Shown: positions 18,641 to 26,971 of the stretch, piece by piece | Numbering within the stretch: the first letter of the stretch is position 1 | How the letters are laid out: each line of letters begins with the position of its first letter | Source of the DNA: Hyphomicrobiales bacterium | GTDB lineage: Bacteria > Pseudomonadota > Alphaproteobacteria > Rhizobiales > Rhizobiaceae | DNA: 64,000 bases | Direction of reading: 5' to 3' | Assembly (NCBI GenBank): GCA_900468805.1 | Contig: UEIF01000021.1 | Coordinates: forward strand, 182,339-246,338 | Program-made: the position numbers and the translations under genes | Notes under the pieces: generated by a model | Told to the model about the DNA's origin: nothing | Seen by the model: only the letters and a program-made list of their open reading frames with translations | Database searches by the model: none

Positions 18641-19631
18641 GTCCAGCCGCATAGCGGTCGCGCCATGCCGTCAGCGCCCCCGGCACCGGAAGCGCCGTGG
18701 CCTCGTAGACGCCGCGGGCGATCGCCCGCGCCATGACGATCCCGGCCAGATGGCACAATTCCATCAGGCTTGCCATGTCGTTGCGCTTGTGTTTGCCGGT
18801 GGAGGCCGCAAAAATCGTATCGCCATCGAGCGGCAGGTGGGCGGGCAGCACCGCACGCGCGAGCCCGTCATGAGCGGCGATAGAAAGCCGGTGCGCCTCC
18901 GCCTTGATCAGCGATGCATCGGTGACGATGGCGCCGATCGTCGTGGCCGTTGTCTTCACGCCCTTCAGCCGCAGGCTGTGGTCCATCAGGCTGGGCAAGC
19001 CGAGCCCGCCGAATTCTTCATTCTGTTCGAAAGGGGCGGCCCAGAAATGCGGGCCTTCGCCGATCGTCGCGGTGCCGACGGCGTTGACGGCGACGATGGC
19101 TGCGATGCGATGCCCAGCGCTGCTGACGGCGCTTGCCGAGCCGAGCCCGCCCTTGAAGGTCGCGGTCGTGGCACCCGTGCCGGCACCAACAGTGCCGAGA
19201 TCGAAAGCGCCCTTGCTGGCCGCTTTGACGGCTTCATATCCCATCTCGCGATAGGGTGAATGTACGCCCCAGTCCTTGTCGCCGCAGTTCAGCAGATCCA
19301 TCAGGATTGCCTGCGGTACGATCGGGATCCGCACCGGGCCGACCTGGAATCCGCGTCCCATCTCCCGCAATCCGGATTGAACGCCGCCTGCCGCGTCGAG
19401 ACCGAAGGCCGATCCGCCTGACAACACGAAGGCGTCGACGGCATCGACGACCATGGAAGGGTCGAGCAATGCTGTATCGCGCCCGCCCGGCGCGCCACCG
19501 AGCACGCTGCCGGAAGCGACTGCCGGTTCATCGAAGACGATGGCCGTGACGCCGGAACCAAGCGAGAGGTCGGTTGCGTGGCCGACGGAGACGCCTTCGA
19601 TATCGGTGAGGAGGTTGAGAAGATCGGACAA
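18636..19631 (-). CDS. P1 family peptidase (DmpA/NylC-like)
   Basis: N-terminal-nucleophile hydrolase related to DmpA aminopeptidase and NylC; such proteins cut themselves into two chains. The best start is TTG at 19631, with AGGAG 7 bases upstream, giving 331 residues that begin at the conserved LTDIEGVSVGH. An ATG at 19676 has no ribosome site. The autocleavage region is GTVGAGTGA, so cleavage before Thr147 would make Thr the nucleophile, as in NylC, rather than the Ser of DmpA. SGGSAFGLDAAGGV is also family-typical. It probably works with the downstream amidase and transporter. Confidence 0.87.
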   Translation of the reverse strand: MSDLLNLLTDIEGVSVGHATDLSLGSGVTAIVFDEPAVASGSVLGGAPGGRDTALLDPSMVVDAVDAFVLSGGSAFGLDAAGGVQSGLREMGRGFQVGPVRIPIVPQAILMDLLNCGDKDWGVHSPYREMGYEAVKAASKGAFDLGTVGAGTGATTATFKGGLGSASAVSSAGHRIAAIVAVNAVGTATIGEGPHFWAAPFEQNEEFGGLGLPSLMDHSLRLKGVKTTATTIGAIVTDASLIKAEAHRLSIAAHDGLARAVLPAHLPLDGDTIFAASTGKHKRNDMASLMELCHLAGIVMARAIARGVYEATALPVPGALTAWRDRYAAGR

Positions 19632-19699
19632 GCGCGGGCTCCTGTCTTGAATGGAAGCGCGCCGATAGGAAGTCAAATGCGTTTAAAAGACAAGACTAT

Positions 19700-19735
19700 C
19701 CAAAAACAAGACCGGCCCGTTTTGCCGGGCCGGTC
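19700..19735 (-). terminator. Rho-independent terminator of small gene
   Basis: GACCGGCCCG (19710-19719) and CGGGCCGGTC (19726-19735) form a perfect 10-base stem. Read on the minus strand it is followed by TTGTTTTTGG, so it ends the transcript of the 64-residue protein gene. Confidence 0.75.
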
Positions 19736-19771
19736 GGAAATCCTCTAATAGTATCAAAGCCGCGTTCTGCG

Positions 19772-19966
19772 TCAGGCATGAAGGGGCTTCGGGTGGCGGC
19801 GGGTCATCAGATCGTGAATGGCCAGCTTCACCTCGGCGGGCGAGCTGAAATGCTGCTCGTCGAGGTCATGGACATGGAATTTGACGGCGATGAATTTCAG
19901 CCGATCATCATCCGGAATGACGATCCCAACCGGGATGCCTGCATATTCGATAACTTCTTTTTTCAT
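19772..19966 (-). CDS. Small conserved-looking protein, 64 residues
   Basis: Function not recognised. The product starts MKKEVIEYAGIPVGIVIPDD and ends in a basic tail (TRRHPKPLHA). It has no signal or membrane segment and looks like a small mixed alpha/beta protein. The ATG at 19966 is chosen because AGGAG lies 8 bases upstream; an ATG at 20047 in the same frame has no support. A strong terminator follows about 40 bases after the stop, so it is a single-gene unit. Confidence 0.75.
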   Translation of the reverse strand: MKKEVIEYAGIPVGIVIPDDDRLKFIAVKFHVHDLDEQHFSSPAEVKLAIHDLMTRRHPKPLHA

Positions 19967-20488
19967 GCGTAGAACTCCTGCCGCGCGGATGCGCAGGCTA
20001 TGGCGAATTGACTTGTCTGGTACCGTTAAAAGGGGGACGAACGTCACATTCGACAGTTCGGGCGGGAGAGGGCGCCCGGACGGTCATTGCCAAGCACAGA
20101 TCGCCCAGGCAGTACGGCGAGAATTTCGAAATCAAACATGTCTCGTTCCTTGCGTTGGCGTTGCACTTGCGAGGTCCCGGAAGAGCCCGGGGCCGGTGAA
20201 AGACCATCTCTATAATCTACAAACCTAGTAGAGAATAGCGGACGGCCTATAAGAAACATATTCCGAAACGTGTCAAAATCTCGACGATCCGAAAAAATTC
20301 ATTCCATCACATCTCGATTTGCAGGAACAATTCTATCACGCCTTCGTGCAATCAATGTGACGGTTCGAGACGCCTCGAAATCGCCGAGGCAGACATAGGA
20401 AGCCGATTTGATTCGGGCAATGGGGCGTTTCGTTAAAAATCGCAAAGCCTCGAAAAGACCGAATTCTTTAATGGCCGCAATTCCCTGT
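19967..20488. other. Gene-poor interval
   Basis: About 520 bases between the 64-residue protein gene and the end of the large PLP enzyme gene. It holds a possible 31-residue minus-strand ORF (20044-20139) with a good ribosome site and a short GC hairpin near 20170-20190. Nothing else could be assigned; the part from 20200 to 20490 is relatively AT-rich. Confidence 0.5.
20044..20139 (-). CDS. Possible 31-residue small protein or leader ORF
   Basis: Starts MFDFEILAVLPGRSVLGNDR with AAGGA 8 bases ahead of the ATG. It lies on the same strand as, and 78 bases upstream of, the 64-residue protein gene, so it could be a leader ORF. No family is recognised, and it could be a chance ORF. Confidence 0.25.
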   Translation of the reverse strand: MFDFEILAVLPGRSVLGNDRPGALSRPNCRM

Positions 20489-23416
20489 CTACCAGCCTTC
20501 CCGAAGCAGCTTTTCCAGCATGTCGACGAAGAAATCAGCACTTTGTTCGGTCAGGCAAAGTGGCGGTTTTATCTTCAACACGTTCAGGTGATCACCCGTC
20601 GGCTGCATGATGACGCCGAGTTCGAGCAGCCGGTTGCAGATCGCCGCCGTCTCCTCGCTCGCCGGCTCCAGCGTCACTCTGTCGCGTACGAATTCGAGGC
20701 CGAGATAAAGGCCCATGCCGTGCACGGCGCCGACGATGGGGTAGCCATCGATAAGTGCCGCCAGCCGCGCCTTGAGATGGTCGCCCACCGCGCGGGCATT
20801 GTCCTGCAGACGCTCCTCGGCCATCACGTCGAGAACCGTCATGCCGGCAACGCAACTGACCGGGCTGCCGCCGGCCGAGGAGAAGAAATAGCCTTCCTTC
20901 TCCAGTGAAGCGGCGATCCCTTTCGTCGTGATGACGGCGCCGAGCGGGTGGCCGTCGCCCATACCCTTGGCGATGGTGATGATATCGGGCACGACGCCTT
21001 GCTGCTCGAAGCCCCAGAAATAATGGCCAAGCCGCCCGTAACCCACCTGCACCTCGTCGGCGATGCAGAGACCGCCGCGCTCCCGCACTTGCCGGTAGAC
21101 CTCCGTTAGATACCCGTCGGGCAGCGGAATACCGCCGGCATTCCCATAGACCGATTCGGCAATGAAGCCGGCCAGCCCCTCGCCCTTGGCGTCGATGGTC
21201 TCCAGCACCGGCATCACGGTGCCGAGATAATCCGCAGTCGATTCCGGCCCGCGGAACTGGCCGCGATAGGTGTTGGGCGAAACGACGGCGTGAACCCAGT
21301 CCGGCCGTGTCGTCAACGCCCGCGGATTGTCGGCGATCGAAGTGGAGACGGCGTCGCTTGCCACCGACCAGCCGTGATAGCCCTCCAGCAGGCAGACCAT
21401 GTTGCGTCGGCCGCTATGCGCCCAGGCAAGCCGCAGCGCCAGATCGTTGGCTTCCGAGCCGCTATTGACCAGGAACACGGCATCCATGCCGTCGGGCGCC
21501 AGCGATGCAAGGCTCTCGGAGAATTCCGCGACGGCGGCATAGTGGAAGCGCGAATTGGTGTTCAGCATCAGCCATTGCTGGCCGATCGCTTCCGCCATGC
21601 GCGGATGGCCATGGCCGAGGATGGTGACATTGTTGACCATGTCGAGATAGGCGCGACCTTCGATATCGAAGAGATGCTCCTTCCAGCCGCGCTCGATCTG
21701 CGGCGGGTGCTCGTAATAATTCTTCTGTGGGCTGGCGAAATGCGCCTGCCGCAGTTCGAGAAGCTCTGCCGTTTCGGGTTTCGGCGCATCGGCGCCCGGC
21801 CCGAGGAGCACCGCGGGCGAGGGGCAGAGCGCAGACCACGCCCCTGCTTGTTGCGGTGTCGCAAAGAGTGGCGGCTCGAAGCCGGCGATGCTGCAAAGCT
21901 GCAGGCGCAATCCGCCGAGCGAGGATGTTTCACCGGAGACTGTGCCGAGCTCCTGGCCGGCTGTAACCTCGCTGCCATCAGCGACCGAGAGTTCGATGCC
22001 GTCGATATGCAGCTTCATGTCGGCGCCCGTAAGCACCAGATGCTGGTCGTACCAGGTGATCCGGCCGGCAAAGGGCGCGGCAACGAGGCTGCCCGCCGCA
22101 AGGCAGATATCCATATGCAGGGCATAGATCGCCTGGGCCTTTGCATGGTGCAGGCCCGCGCGGGACAGGCGATATTCGCCGTAACGCGTCGCCGCAGTTC
22201 CCGTTTCCACCGCCGCGCGGGCAAGCAACCGCCAGTCCATGTCGGTCGCCAGCCAGTTGCCATCAGAAAAATGCGGGCTCTGCACGCCGAGATCGACAAA
22301 GGTGATGGATGTGGGATCGATTTCCGGCAGGAGCGGCTGCCAGTCCGACGTATCGGCACCGGCAATATCGAGACCGGCCGCTTTCAGGATTGCCGCTTCC
22401 ATCAGTTCGAACGGCACGGCCATCGCCGTATCGAAGATGCGCCGTTCGCCCTCTAGATTTCCTCTGACATAGTCGTTGTCAGGATCGATCGTGATCTGCT
22501 GCTCACCGCTGGCGACGAGAATGACGGCGCGCGCCACGATGAGCGGCCAGAGTGCCTTCAGCTCTTCCTCCGTCAGCGGGTAGATTGCGTGATAGGCTTT
22601 CACCGCCGGCAGGATGTAAAAGGGATCGCCATCGGCCTGATGCAGCAGAGAGGCGCAGGTCACAGCAAGGTCGCCGACCAGCCAGCCGCGGATGATGTCG
22701 CCGAAATCGATCACCCCGTCAGGAACGGGTCGTCCATGCGCGTCAGGGCGGCTGACGACATTGTCGCCCGTCACGTCGTGATGAACCGCCTGAAGCCGCA
22801 GCGACGGCGCAAGTGGCTGGATGCGGCGCACAGCCATGACCATCGTCTTGGCGATCCTGTCGCGGGCGACACTGTCGGTAATGGATGAAAGCAGTTGCAC
22901 GGCCACGGGGCCGGCCCGTCGCAGATCCCATTGCAGGCTGCGGTCGAGCCCGGGATGGGTAAAATCGGCAAGTGCCTCAGCCAGCCGTGCGCAGAGCGCG
23001 CCGAGTGCTGCGACCGAAGCGGGCGCCAGATAGGACCGGTGCGCCAGGCCTTCTCCTTCGAGATATTCGAGCAGCCGAACCTGATAGTCCTGCTCCCGTA
23101 CGGTGACCGCGACAATCTCCCGCCCCTCGGTAGAGGTAAGCACATCGGGGACGCGGGGCGCGGCTTCCTTGGTGCGCAGATGACGGATCGCCGCGTTCTG
23201 CGCCTCAAGCTCCTCTGTCGCATAGGCGGCATGGCAGATCTTCAGCACATAGCGGCGATCGTCCGTGTCGAGCCGGTAGTTACGGTCCTGCTGGCTGCCG
23301 AGTTCGGAGAGCGTGCCGGAAAGCCCGTAATGGGTGAGCAGAATATCCGCAGCTTCGGAAGCGGTCACATCGGGGCGCGGCAGCGCCATGCGGTCCACAA
23401 GCGCTTCCTCGGTCAT
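20489..23416 (-). CDS. Fused APH-type kinase / M23-like / class III aminotransferase-fold enzyme
   Basis: A 975-residue three-part protein. Residues about 20-330 are an aminoglycoside-phosphotransferase-type kinase (VHHDVTGDNVV catalytic loop, GVIDFGDIIRGWLVGDLAV metal loop). Residues about 430-545 resemble an M23 peptidase or lipoyl-like barrel, but the zinc ligands appear lost: the usual HxGxD is replaced by YALHMD and the final HxH by LRLQL. Residues about 550-975 are a class III PLP enzyme (IADEVQVGYGRLGHYFWGFE and Lys in TIAKGMGDGHPLGAV). The ATG at 23416 has GGAGG 6 bases upstream of the spacer and is preferred to 23434. Kinase plus PLP fold recalls the human hydroxylysine kinase and phospholyase pair, so a kinase-then-phospholyase on an amino alcohol is likely. 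Confidence 0.88.
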   Translation of the reverse strand: MTEEALVDRMALPRPDVTASEAADILLTHYGLSGTLSELGSQQDRNYRLDTDDRRYVLKICHAAYATEELEAQNAAIRHLRTKEAAPRVPDVLTSTEGREIVAVTVREQDYQVRLLEYLEGEGLAHRSYLAPASVAALGALCARLAEALADFTHPGLDRSLQWDLRRAGPVAVQLLSSITDSVARDRIAKTMVMAVRRIQPLAPSLRLQAVHHDVTGDNVVSRPDAHGRPVPDGVIDFGDIIRGWLVGDLAVTCASLLHQADGDPFYILPAVKAYHAIYPLTEEELKALWPLIVARAVILVASGEQQITIDPDNDYVRGNLEGERRIFDTAMAVPFELMEAAILKAAGLDIAGADTSDWQPLLPEIDPTSITFVDLGVQSPHFSDGNWLATDMDWRLLARAAVETGTAATRYGEYRLSRAGLHHAKAQAIYALHMDICLAAGSLVAAPFAGRITWYDQHLVLTGADMKLHIDGIELSVADGSEVTAGQELGTVSGETSSLGGLRLQLCSIAGFEPPLFATPQQAGAWSALCPSPAVLLGPGADAPKPETAELLELRQAHFASPQKNYYEHPPQIERGWKEHLFDIEGRAYLDMVNNVTILGHGHPRMAEAIGQQWLMLNTNSRFHYAAVAEFSESLASLAPDGMDAVFLVNSGSEANDLALRLAWAHSGRRNMVCLLEGYHGWSVASDAVSTSIADNPRALTTRPDWVHAVVSPNTYRGQFRGPESTADYLGTVMPVLETIDAKGEGLAGFIAESVYGNAGGIPLPDGYLTEVYRQVRERGGLCIADEVQVGYGRLGHYFWGFEQQGVVPDIITIAKGMGDGHPLGAVITTKGIAASLEKEGYFFSSAGGSPVSCVAGMTVLDVMAEERLQDNARAVGDHLKARLAALIDGYPIVGAVHGMGLYLGLEFVRDRVTLEPASEETAAICNRLLELGVIMQPTGDHLNVLKIKPPLCLTEQSADFFVDMLEKLLREGW

Positions 23417-23530
23417 GGCACCCCTCCGCAGCATGATTCGACTACCTAATAAAAAAGATAATCAAGCACTTGCTGACAGGCAACGGAAGATTTCAGCCGT
23501 CCGGATTTGGGTGGAGGCCGGTTGCCCGGC

Positions 23531-24415
23531 TCAACCCATGCGTTCGGAAGCATAGCTTCCCGGGCTGGCGGGGAAGACAATGGTGCGGTTGCCGTTGAGG
23601 AAGACGCGGCGGTGGATATGCGCATGGATGGCACGCGCCAGCACCTGGCTTTCGACATCGCGGCCGATCGAGACATAGTCGTCGGCGCTCTGCGCATGGG
23701 TAATGCGCGCCGTGTCCTGTTCGATGATCGGGCCTTCGTCGAGATCGGCCGTCACATAATGCGCGGTCGCGCCGATCAGCTTCACGCCACGCTCGTAGGC
23801 TTGCTTGTAGGGATTGGCACCCTTGAAGCTCGGCAGGAAGGAGTGGTGGATGTTGATGATGCGGCCTGACATCTTCTTGCACATGGCATCGGAGAGAACC
23901 TGCATATAGCGGGCAAGCACGATCAGTTCGGTGCCGGTCTGCTCGACGATGTCGAGGATCTGGGCTTCGGCATGCGGCTTGTTCTCCTTCGTCACCTTGA
24001 TGTGGTGGAAGGGAATGTCGTGGTTGACCACGACCTTCTGGTATTCGAAATGGTTGGAGACGACGCCGACGATGTCGATCGGCAGCGCGCCGATCTTCCA
24101 GCGGTAGAGCAGGTCGTTGAGACAGTGGCCGAAGCGGGAGACCATCAGAAGCACCTTCAGGCGCTCGCTCCCGTCATGCACTTCCGCGTCCATGCCGAAC
24201 TTCTCGTAGATCGGTTTGAAGCCTTCGCGGATCTCGGCAAGCGATACACCCTCTTCCGAAATGAAGCTGACGCGCATGAAGAACTTGCCGGTATCGAGGT
24301 CGTCGAACTGCGAACTATCGATGATGTTGCAACCCTTTTCGGCGAGATAGGTGGAAATCGCCGCTACGACGCCGCGCGTCGACTTGCAGGTTACCGTCAA
24401 TACATAGTCCGTCAT
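23531..24415 (-). CDS. purU: Formyltetrahydrofolate deformylase
   Basis: Hydrolyses 10-formyltetrahydrofolate to tetrahydrofolate and formate, balancing one-carbon pools. The 294-residue product has an N-terminal ACT domain (about 5-85) and a formyltransferase-type domain with the catalytic NIHHSFLPSFKGANPY and the Asp in TADLDEGPIIEQD. Length matches PurU. It is on the same strand as the fused PLP enzyme gene, 114 bases upstream, but a common transcript is not certain. Confidence 0.95.
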   Translation of the reverse strand: MTDYVLTVTCKSTRGVVAAISTYLAEKGCNIIDSSQFDDLDTGKFFMRVSFISEEGVSLAEIREGFKPIYEKFGMDAEVHDGSERLKVLLMVSRFGHCLNDLLYRWKIGALPIDIVGVVSNHFEYQKVVVNHDIPFHHIKVTKENKPHAEAQILDIVEQTGTELIVLARYMQVLSDAMCKKMSGRIINIHHSFLPSFKGANPYKQAYERGVKLIGATAHYVTADLDEGPIIEQDTARITHAQSADDYVSIGRDVESQVLARAIHAHIHRRVFLNGNRTIVFPASPGSYASERMG

Positions 24416-24628
24416 GTCCTCTTCCCTCTTTGCGGCGCCGGGCCGTGCTTAGTTCAAAGCCGTGGCCGCGAACAGGCCGGCAAGCTTTCATTTCTGCAAT
24501 AAACTGCAAGCAGAACTTTCACGCCTGCGGCATTTGCTTTCATGGCCGCAAGCTTATGACAGGCTATGCAGGATTCCGTTCTGCCTGCGCCGTCGGAAAG
24601 CCCGTCCTCGCCTTTTGATGTGTTGAAG

Positions 24629-25645
24629 TCAGGTGGCCGGTCGGCTGGCAACCCGGACTTTTCGGCGCGGCGTGGTGATTTCATGAATAACTGCTCCCAG
24701 AACAGAAGAGAGCACAAGGCAGAGGACCACGAAGAAAACGGGCTGCTGAAGCGCGCCGATGGGGAAATGATTCGCGATGATCCGCAGGAACGCCAGCGTG
24801 AACGCGTGTGTGATGTAGATCGCGTAGGAGGCATCGCCGAGATAGTTCAGCCAGCTGACAGTCGGCAGTTTCGAAAAGTCGATGGAAACAGCGCTGTAGA
24901 CGATGAAGATCGCCGGTATGCCCCAGCCGTAATAGCGGTTCTCGGGCCGCACCAGATCCTCATTGATGAACAGGAAGGCAAAGCCGACGGCCAGCAGGAC
25001 CCATGCCCAGCGCTGCGGCAACAGGATTTTCTGGCCATAGAGCCAGCCAAGCACCGCACCGGCAAGAAATTCCAGGATGATGGGTTCGCCGTAGAATGTC
25101 GTGGCCGTCGTTTCCGGCAGCAGATGGCAGACGATCAGGATGGCTAGAAAGGCGCCGAACAAGGCGGGCAGTCGATAATCCTCGCGCAGCGGCAGCAGCA
25201 AGGCGAAGACGAAATAGAAAAACATCTCATAGTTCAGTGTCCAGCCGGGAACGACAACAGGCGCGATCATCGTCGGATCGACCGGGTTGATCCACGGCAG
25301 GAAGAGCAGCGATGCCATGAGATGCGGCAGGTCGAAGGCGGTCGACTTCAGAAGTGATGGGGCGATGAGCGCCACGGTCGCTGAGAAAAGCGTCGCCAGC
25401 CAGTAGAGCGGCACGATCCGCTTGATGCGTTTGCGGGCGAAATCGGCCGGCGTCATGGCGCGTCCGCTCGTCGTCAACCACATCACGAAGCCGCTGAGCA
25501 CGAAGAAGACATCGACACCCGTTTCGCCATAGATGAACGAGGTCGCGTCGATGGCGGGATTGACCTTGGCAAGCTGCAGGATCGCGTGGAAATAGACGAC
25601 CATAAGCGCCGCGACAGCGCGCAGATATTGCAGCTGGACAAGCAT
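24629..25645 (-). CDS. Acyltransferase family 3 (OafA/ExoZ-like)
   Basis: Polytopic inner-membrane O-acyltransferase that probably acetylates an exopolysaccharide. From ATG 25645 the product is 338 residues with about ten helices. It begins LQYLRAVAALMVVYFHAI with the family's catalytic-type His and GETGVDVFFVLSGFVMW, and has RIKRIVPLYWLAT. An upstream in-frame ATG (26200) would add 185 residues that simply overlap the polymerase gene, so it is rejected. It follows the polymerase-like gene by 53 bases. Confidence 0.88.
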   Translation of the reverse strand: MLVQLQYLRAVAALMVVYFHAILQLAKVNPAIDATSFIYGETGVDVFFVLSGFVMWLTTSGRAMTPADFARKRIKRIVPLYWLATLFSATVALIAPSLLKSTAFDLPHLMASLLFLPWINPVDPTMIAPVVVPGWTLNYEMFFYFVFALLLPLREDYRLPALFGAFLAILIVCHLLPETTATTFYGEPIILEFLAGAVLGWLYGQKILLPQRWAWVLLAVGFAFLFINEDLVRPENRYYGWGIPAIFIVYSAVSIDFSKLPTVSWLNYLGDASYAIYITHAFTLAFLRIIANHFPIGALQQPVFFVVLCLVLSSVLGAVIHEITTPRRKVRVASRPAT

Positions 25646-25698
25646 CTGATGTCTTGCTCCCACAGGCTCTGCGGATTGCCCCTCGGCAGGCCGCTTCG

Positions 25699-26970
25699 TC
25701 AACTCAGTACATTTGCCGGACGATCCTGCCGGATGCGTGGCGTGTCGCGGAAACGCATGTACCCGACGACAAGCCAGAGAAGGCCGGCGATCTTCATCGA
25801 GAATATTGCCGTCCCGCCGATCATCATATTCAGAAAAATGAAAAGAGAAAGTGAATGGGCGCAGCGCCGTTGGGCCGGGCTCGTGCCCCCCGGAAACAGG
25901 CAGACGAAGAGCCAGAAGGCGATGACGCCGAAGACCGTCGCGCCATAGACGAGATAGACATAGCCGCTGTCGGCGAATTGGGCGACCTTGTCGACCGAAA
26001 GTCCGAGGACCGCCAGCGGATCGAGATCCATCAGTTTCTTCATCGTCAGATTGATGCGCCCGGTGAAATTGTCGCCGATCGCGTTGGGGTCCTTCATGTA
26101 GACAAGGAAGCCGGCACAAACGATGAGCGGCATCAGTGCCAGGTTGACGGCTTTGGGGATTTTCGGAAAGACGAAATAGCCACCGATACAGCAGATGCAC
26201 AAGATCAGCATCGTGCGCGTGTCGTTGGTCGTCAGGATCAGGACTGCTGTCGCAACAGCCAGCGCCCGGTCAGTCCTCGTCAGCCGATCCCACATCGAAA
26301 TCAGGTAGATCGCGATCACGCCGCAAAAATTGGCAAGCGACACCTGTTCGAGGAAGATCGACGAGGAACGATGGTCGATAAGGCCGAAGGAGAAACGACC
26401 CTCGAAGCCGAGTGCGTTCTGAAACAGGCCGGTTTTGTTGTAGCTGAGCGGCAACAGCCCGCGCGTATTGGCGAAATAGTCCGAGGGATGCACGATACTG
26501 ACATAGAAGGGCACGCTGATGATCTCGAAGATCAGGAAAAGCAGCACCATGGCGCAGGCCACACGGAAGACCAGCTTCAGCGTCCGTTCGTTGCACCAGC
26601 CTCCAAGCCCGGTGAAGCAGAAAATGATCAGCACGTTGCGGAAATGGTCGATAAAGGCCATGCGGTTGAGCACGCTGACATAGATCGTCACGATCAGCGT
26701 GAAAAGCATGAAGAGGAAAGCCGGAAGATCCTCCTCGTAAATGCCCTTGTGCAGGATATAGAGGATCGCGCTTGCCATGATCAGGCCTTCGCTGGCAGCC
26801 ACATGGGTCATCGAAAGCGGCATGATGTTGTGGTTTATGAAAGCCAGGATGCCGTTGTATAGGACTGAAAGCAGCCCGAGGATCAGGATCGGGTAATCGA
26901 GACGTGAAACGGTGCTGGCCGCGCCGGCCGCCCTTTCAAATCTCGCACTTGTCTCTCCGATTGCCGTCAT
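25699..26970 (-). CDS. O-antigen ligase/polymerase-like membrane protein
   Basis: Predicted polysaccharide polymerase or ligase of the inner membrane (Wzy/ExoQ-like). The 423-residue product has about ten to twelve helices and a larger periplasmic loop around residues 160-215. The ATG at 26970 lies one base after the stop of the GH5 gene and has GGGGAAG upstream, so the two are coupled. Sequence signatures of this class are weak; the call rests on topology and on the neighbouring chain-length, acyltransferase and glycosidase genes. Confidence 0.75.
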   Translation of the reverse strand: MTAIGETSARFERAAGAASTVSRLDYPILILGLLSVLYNGILAFINHNIMPLSMTHVAASEGLIMASAILYILHKGIYEEDLPAFLFMLFTLIVTIYVSVLNRMAFIDHFRNVLIIFCFTGLGGWCNERTLKLVFRVACAMVLLFLIFEIISVPFYVSIVHPSDYFANTRGLLPLSYNKTGLFQNALGFEGRFSFGLIDHRSSSIFLEQVSLANFCGVIAIYLISMWDRLTRTDRALAVATAVLILTTNDTRTMLILCICCIGGYFVFPKIPKAVNLALMPLIVCAGFLVYMKDPNAIGDNFTGRINLTMKKLMDLDPLAVLGLSVDKVAQFADSGYVYLVYGATVFGVIAFWLFVCLFPGGTSPAQRRCAHSLSLFIFLNMMIGGTAIFSMKIAGLLWLVVGYMRFRDTPRIRQDRPANVLS

Positions 26971-26971
26971 G

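Noticed and set aside
21290..22456. 388-codon plus frame inside the fused PLP enzyme gene
   Set aside because: Antisense to well-defined domains; no recognisable protein.
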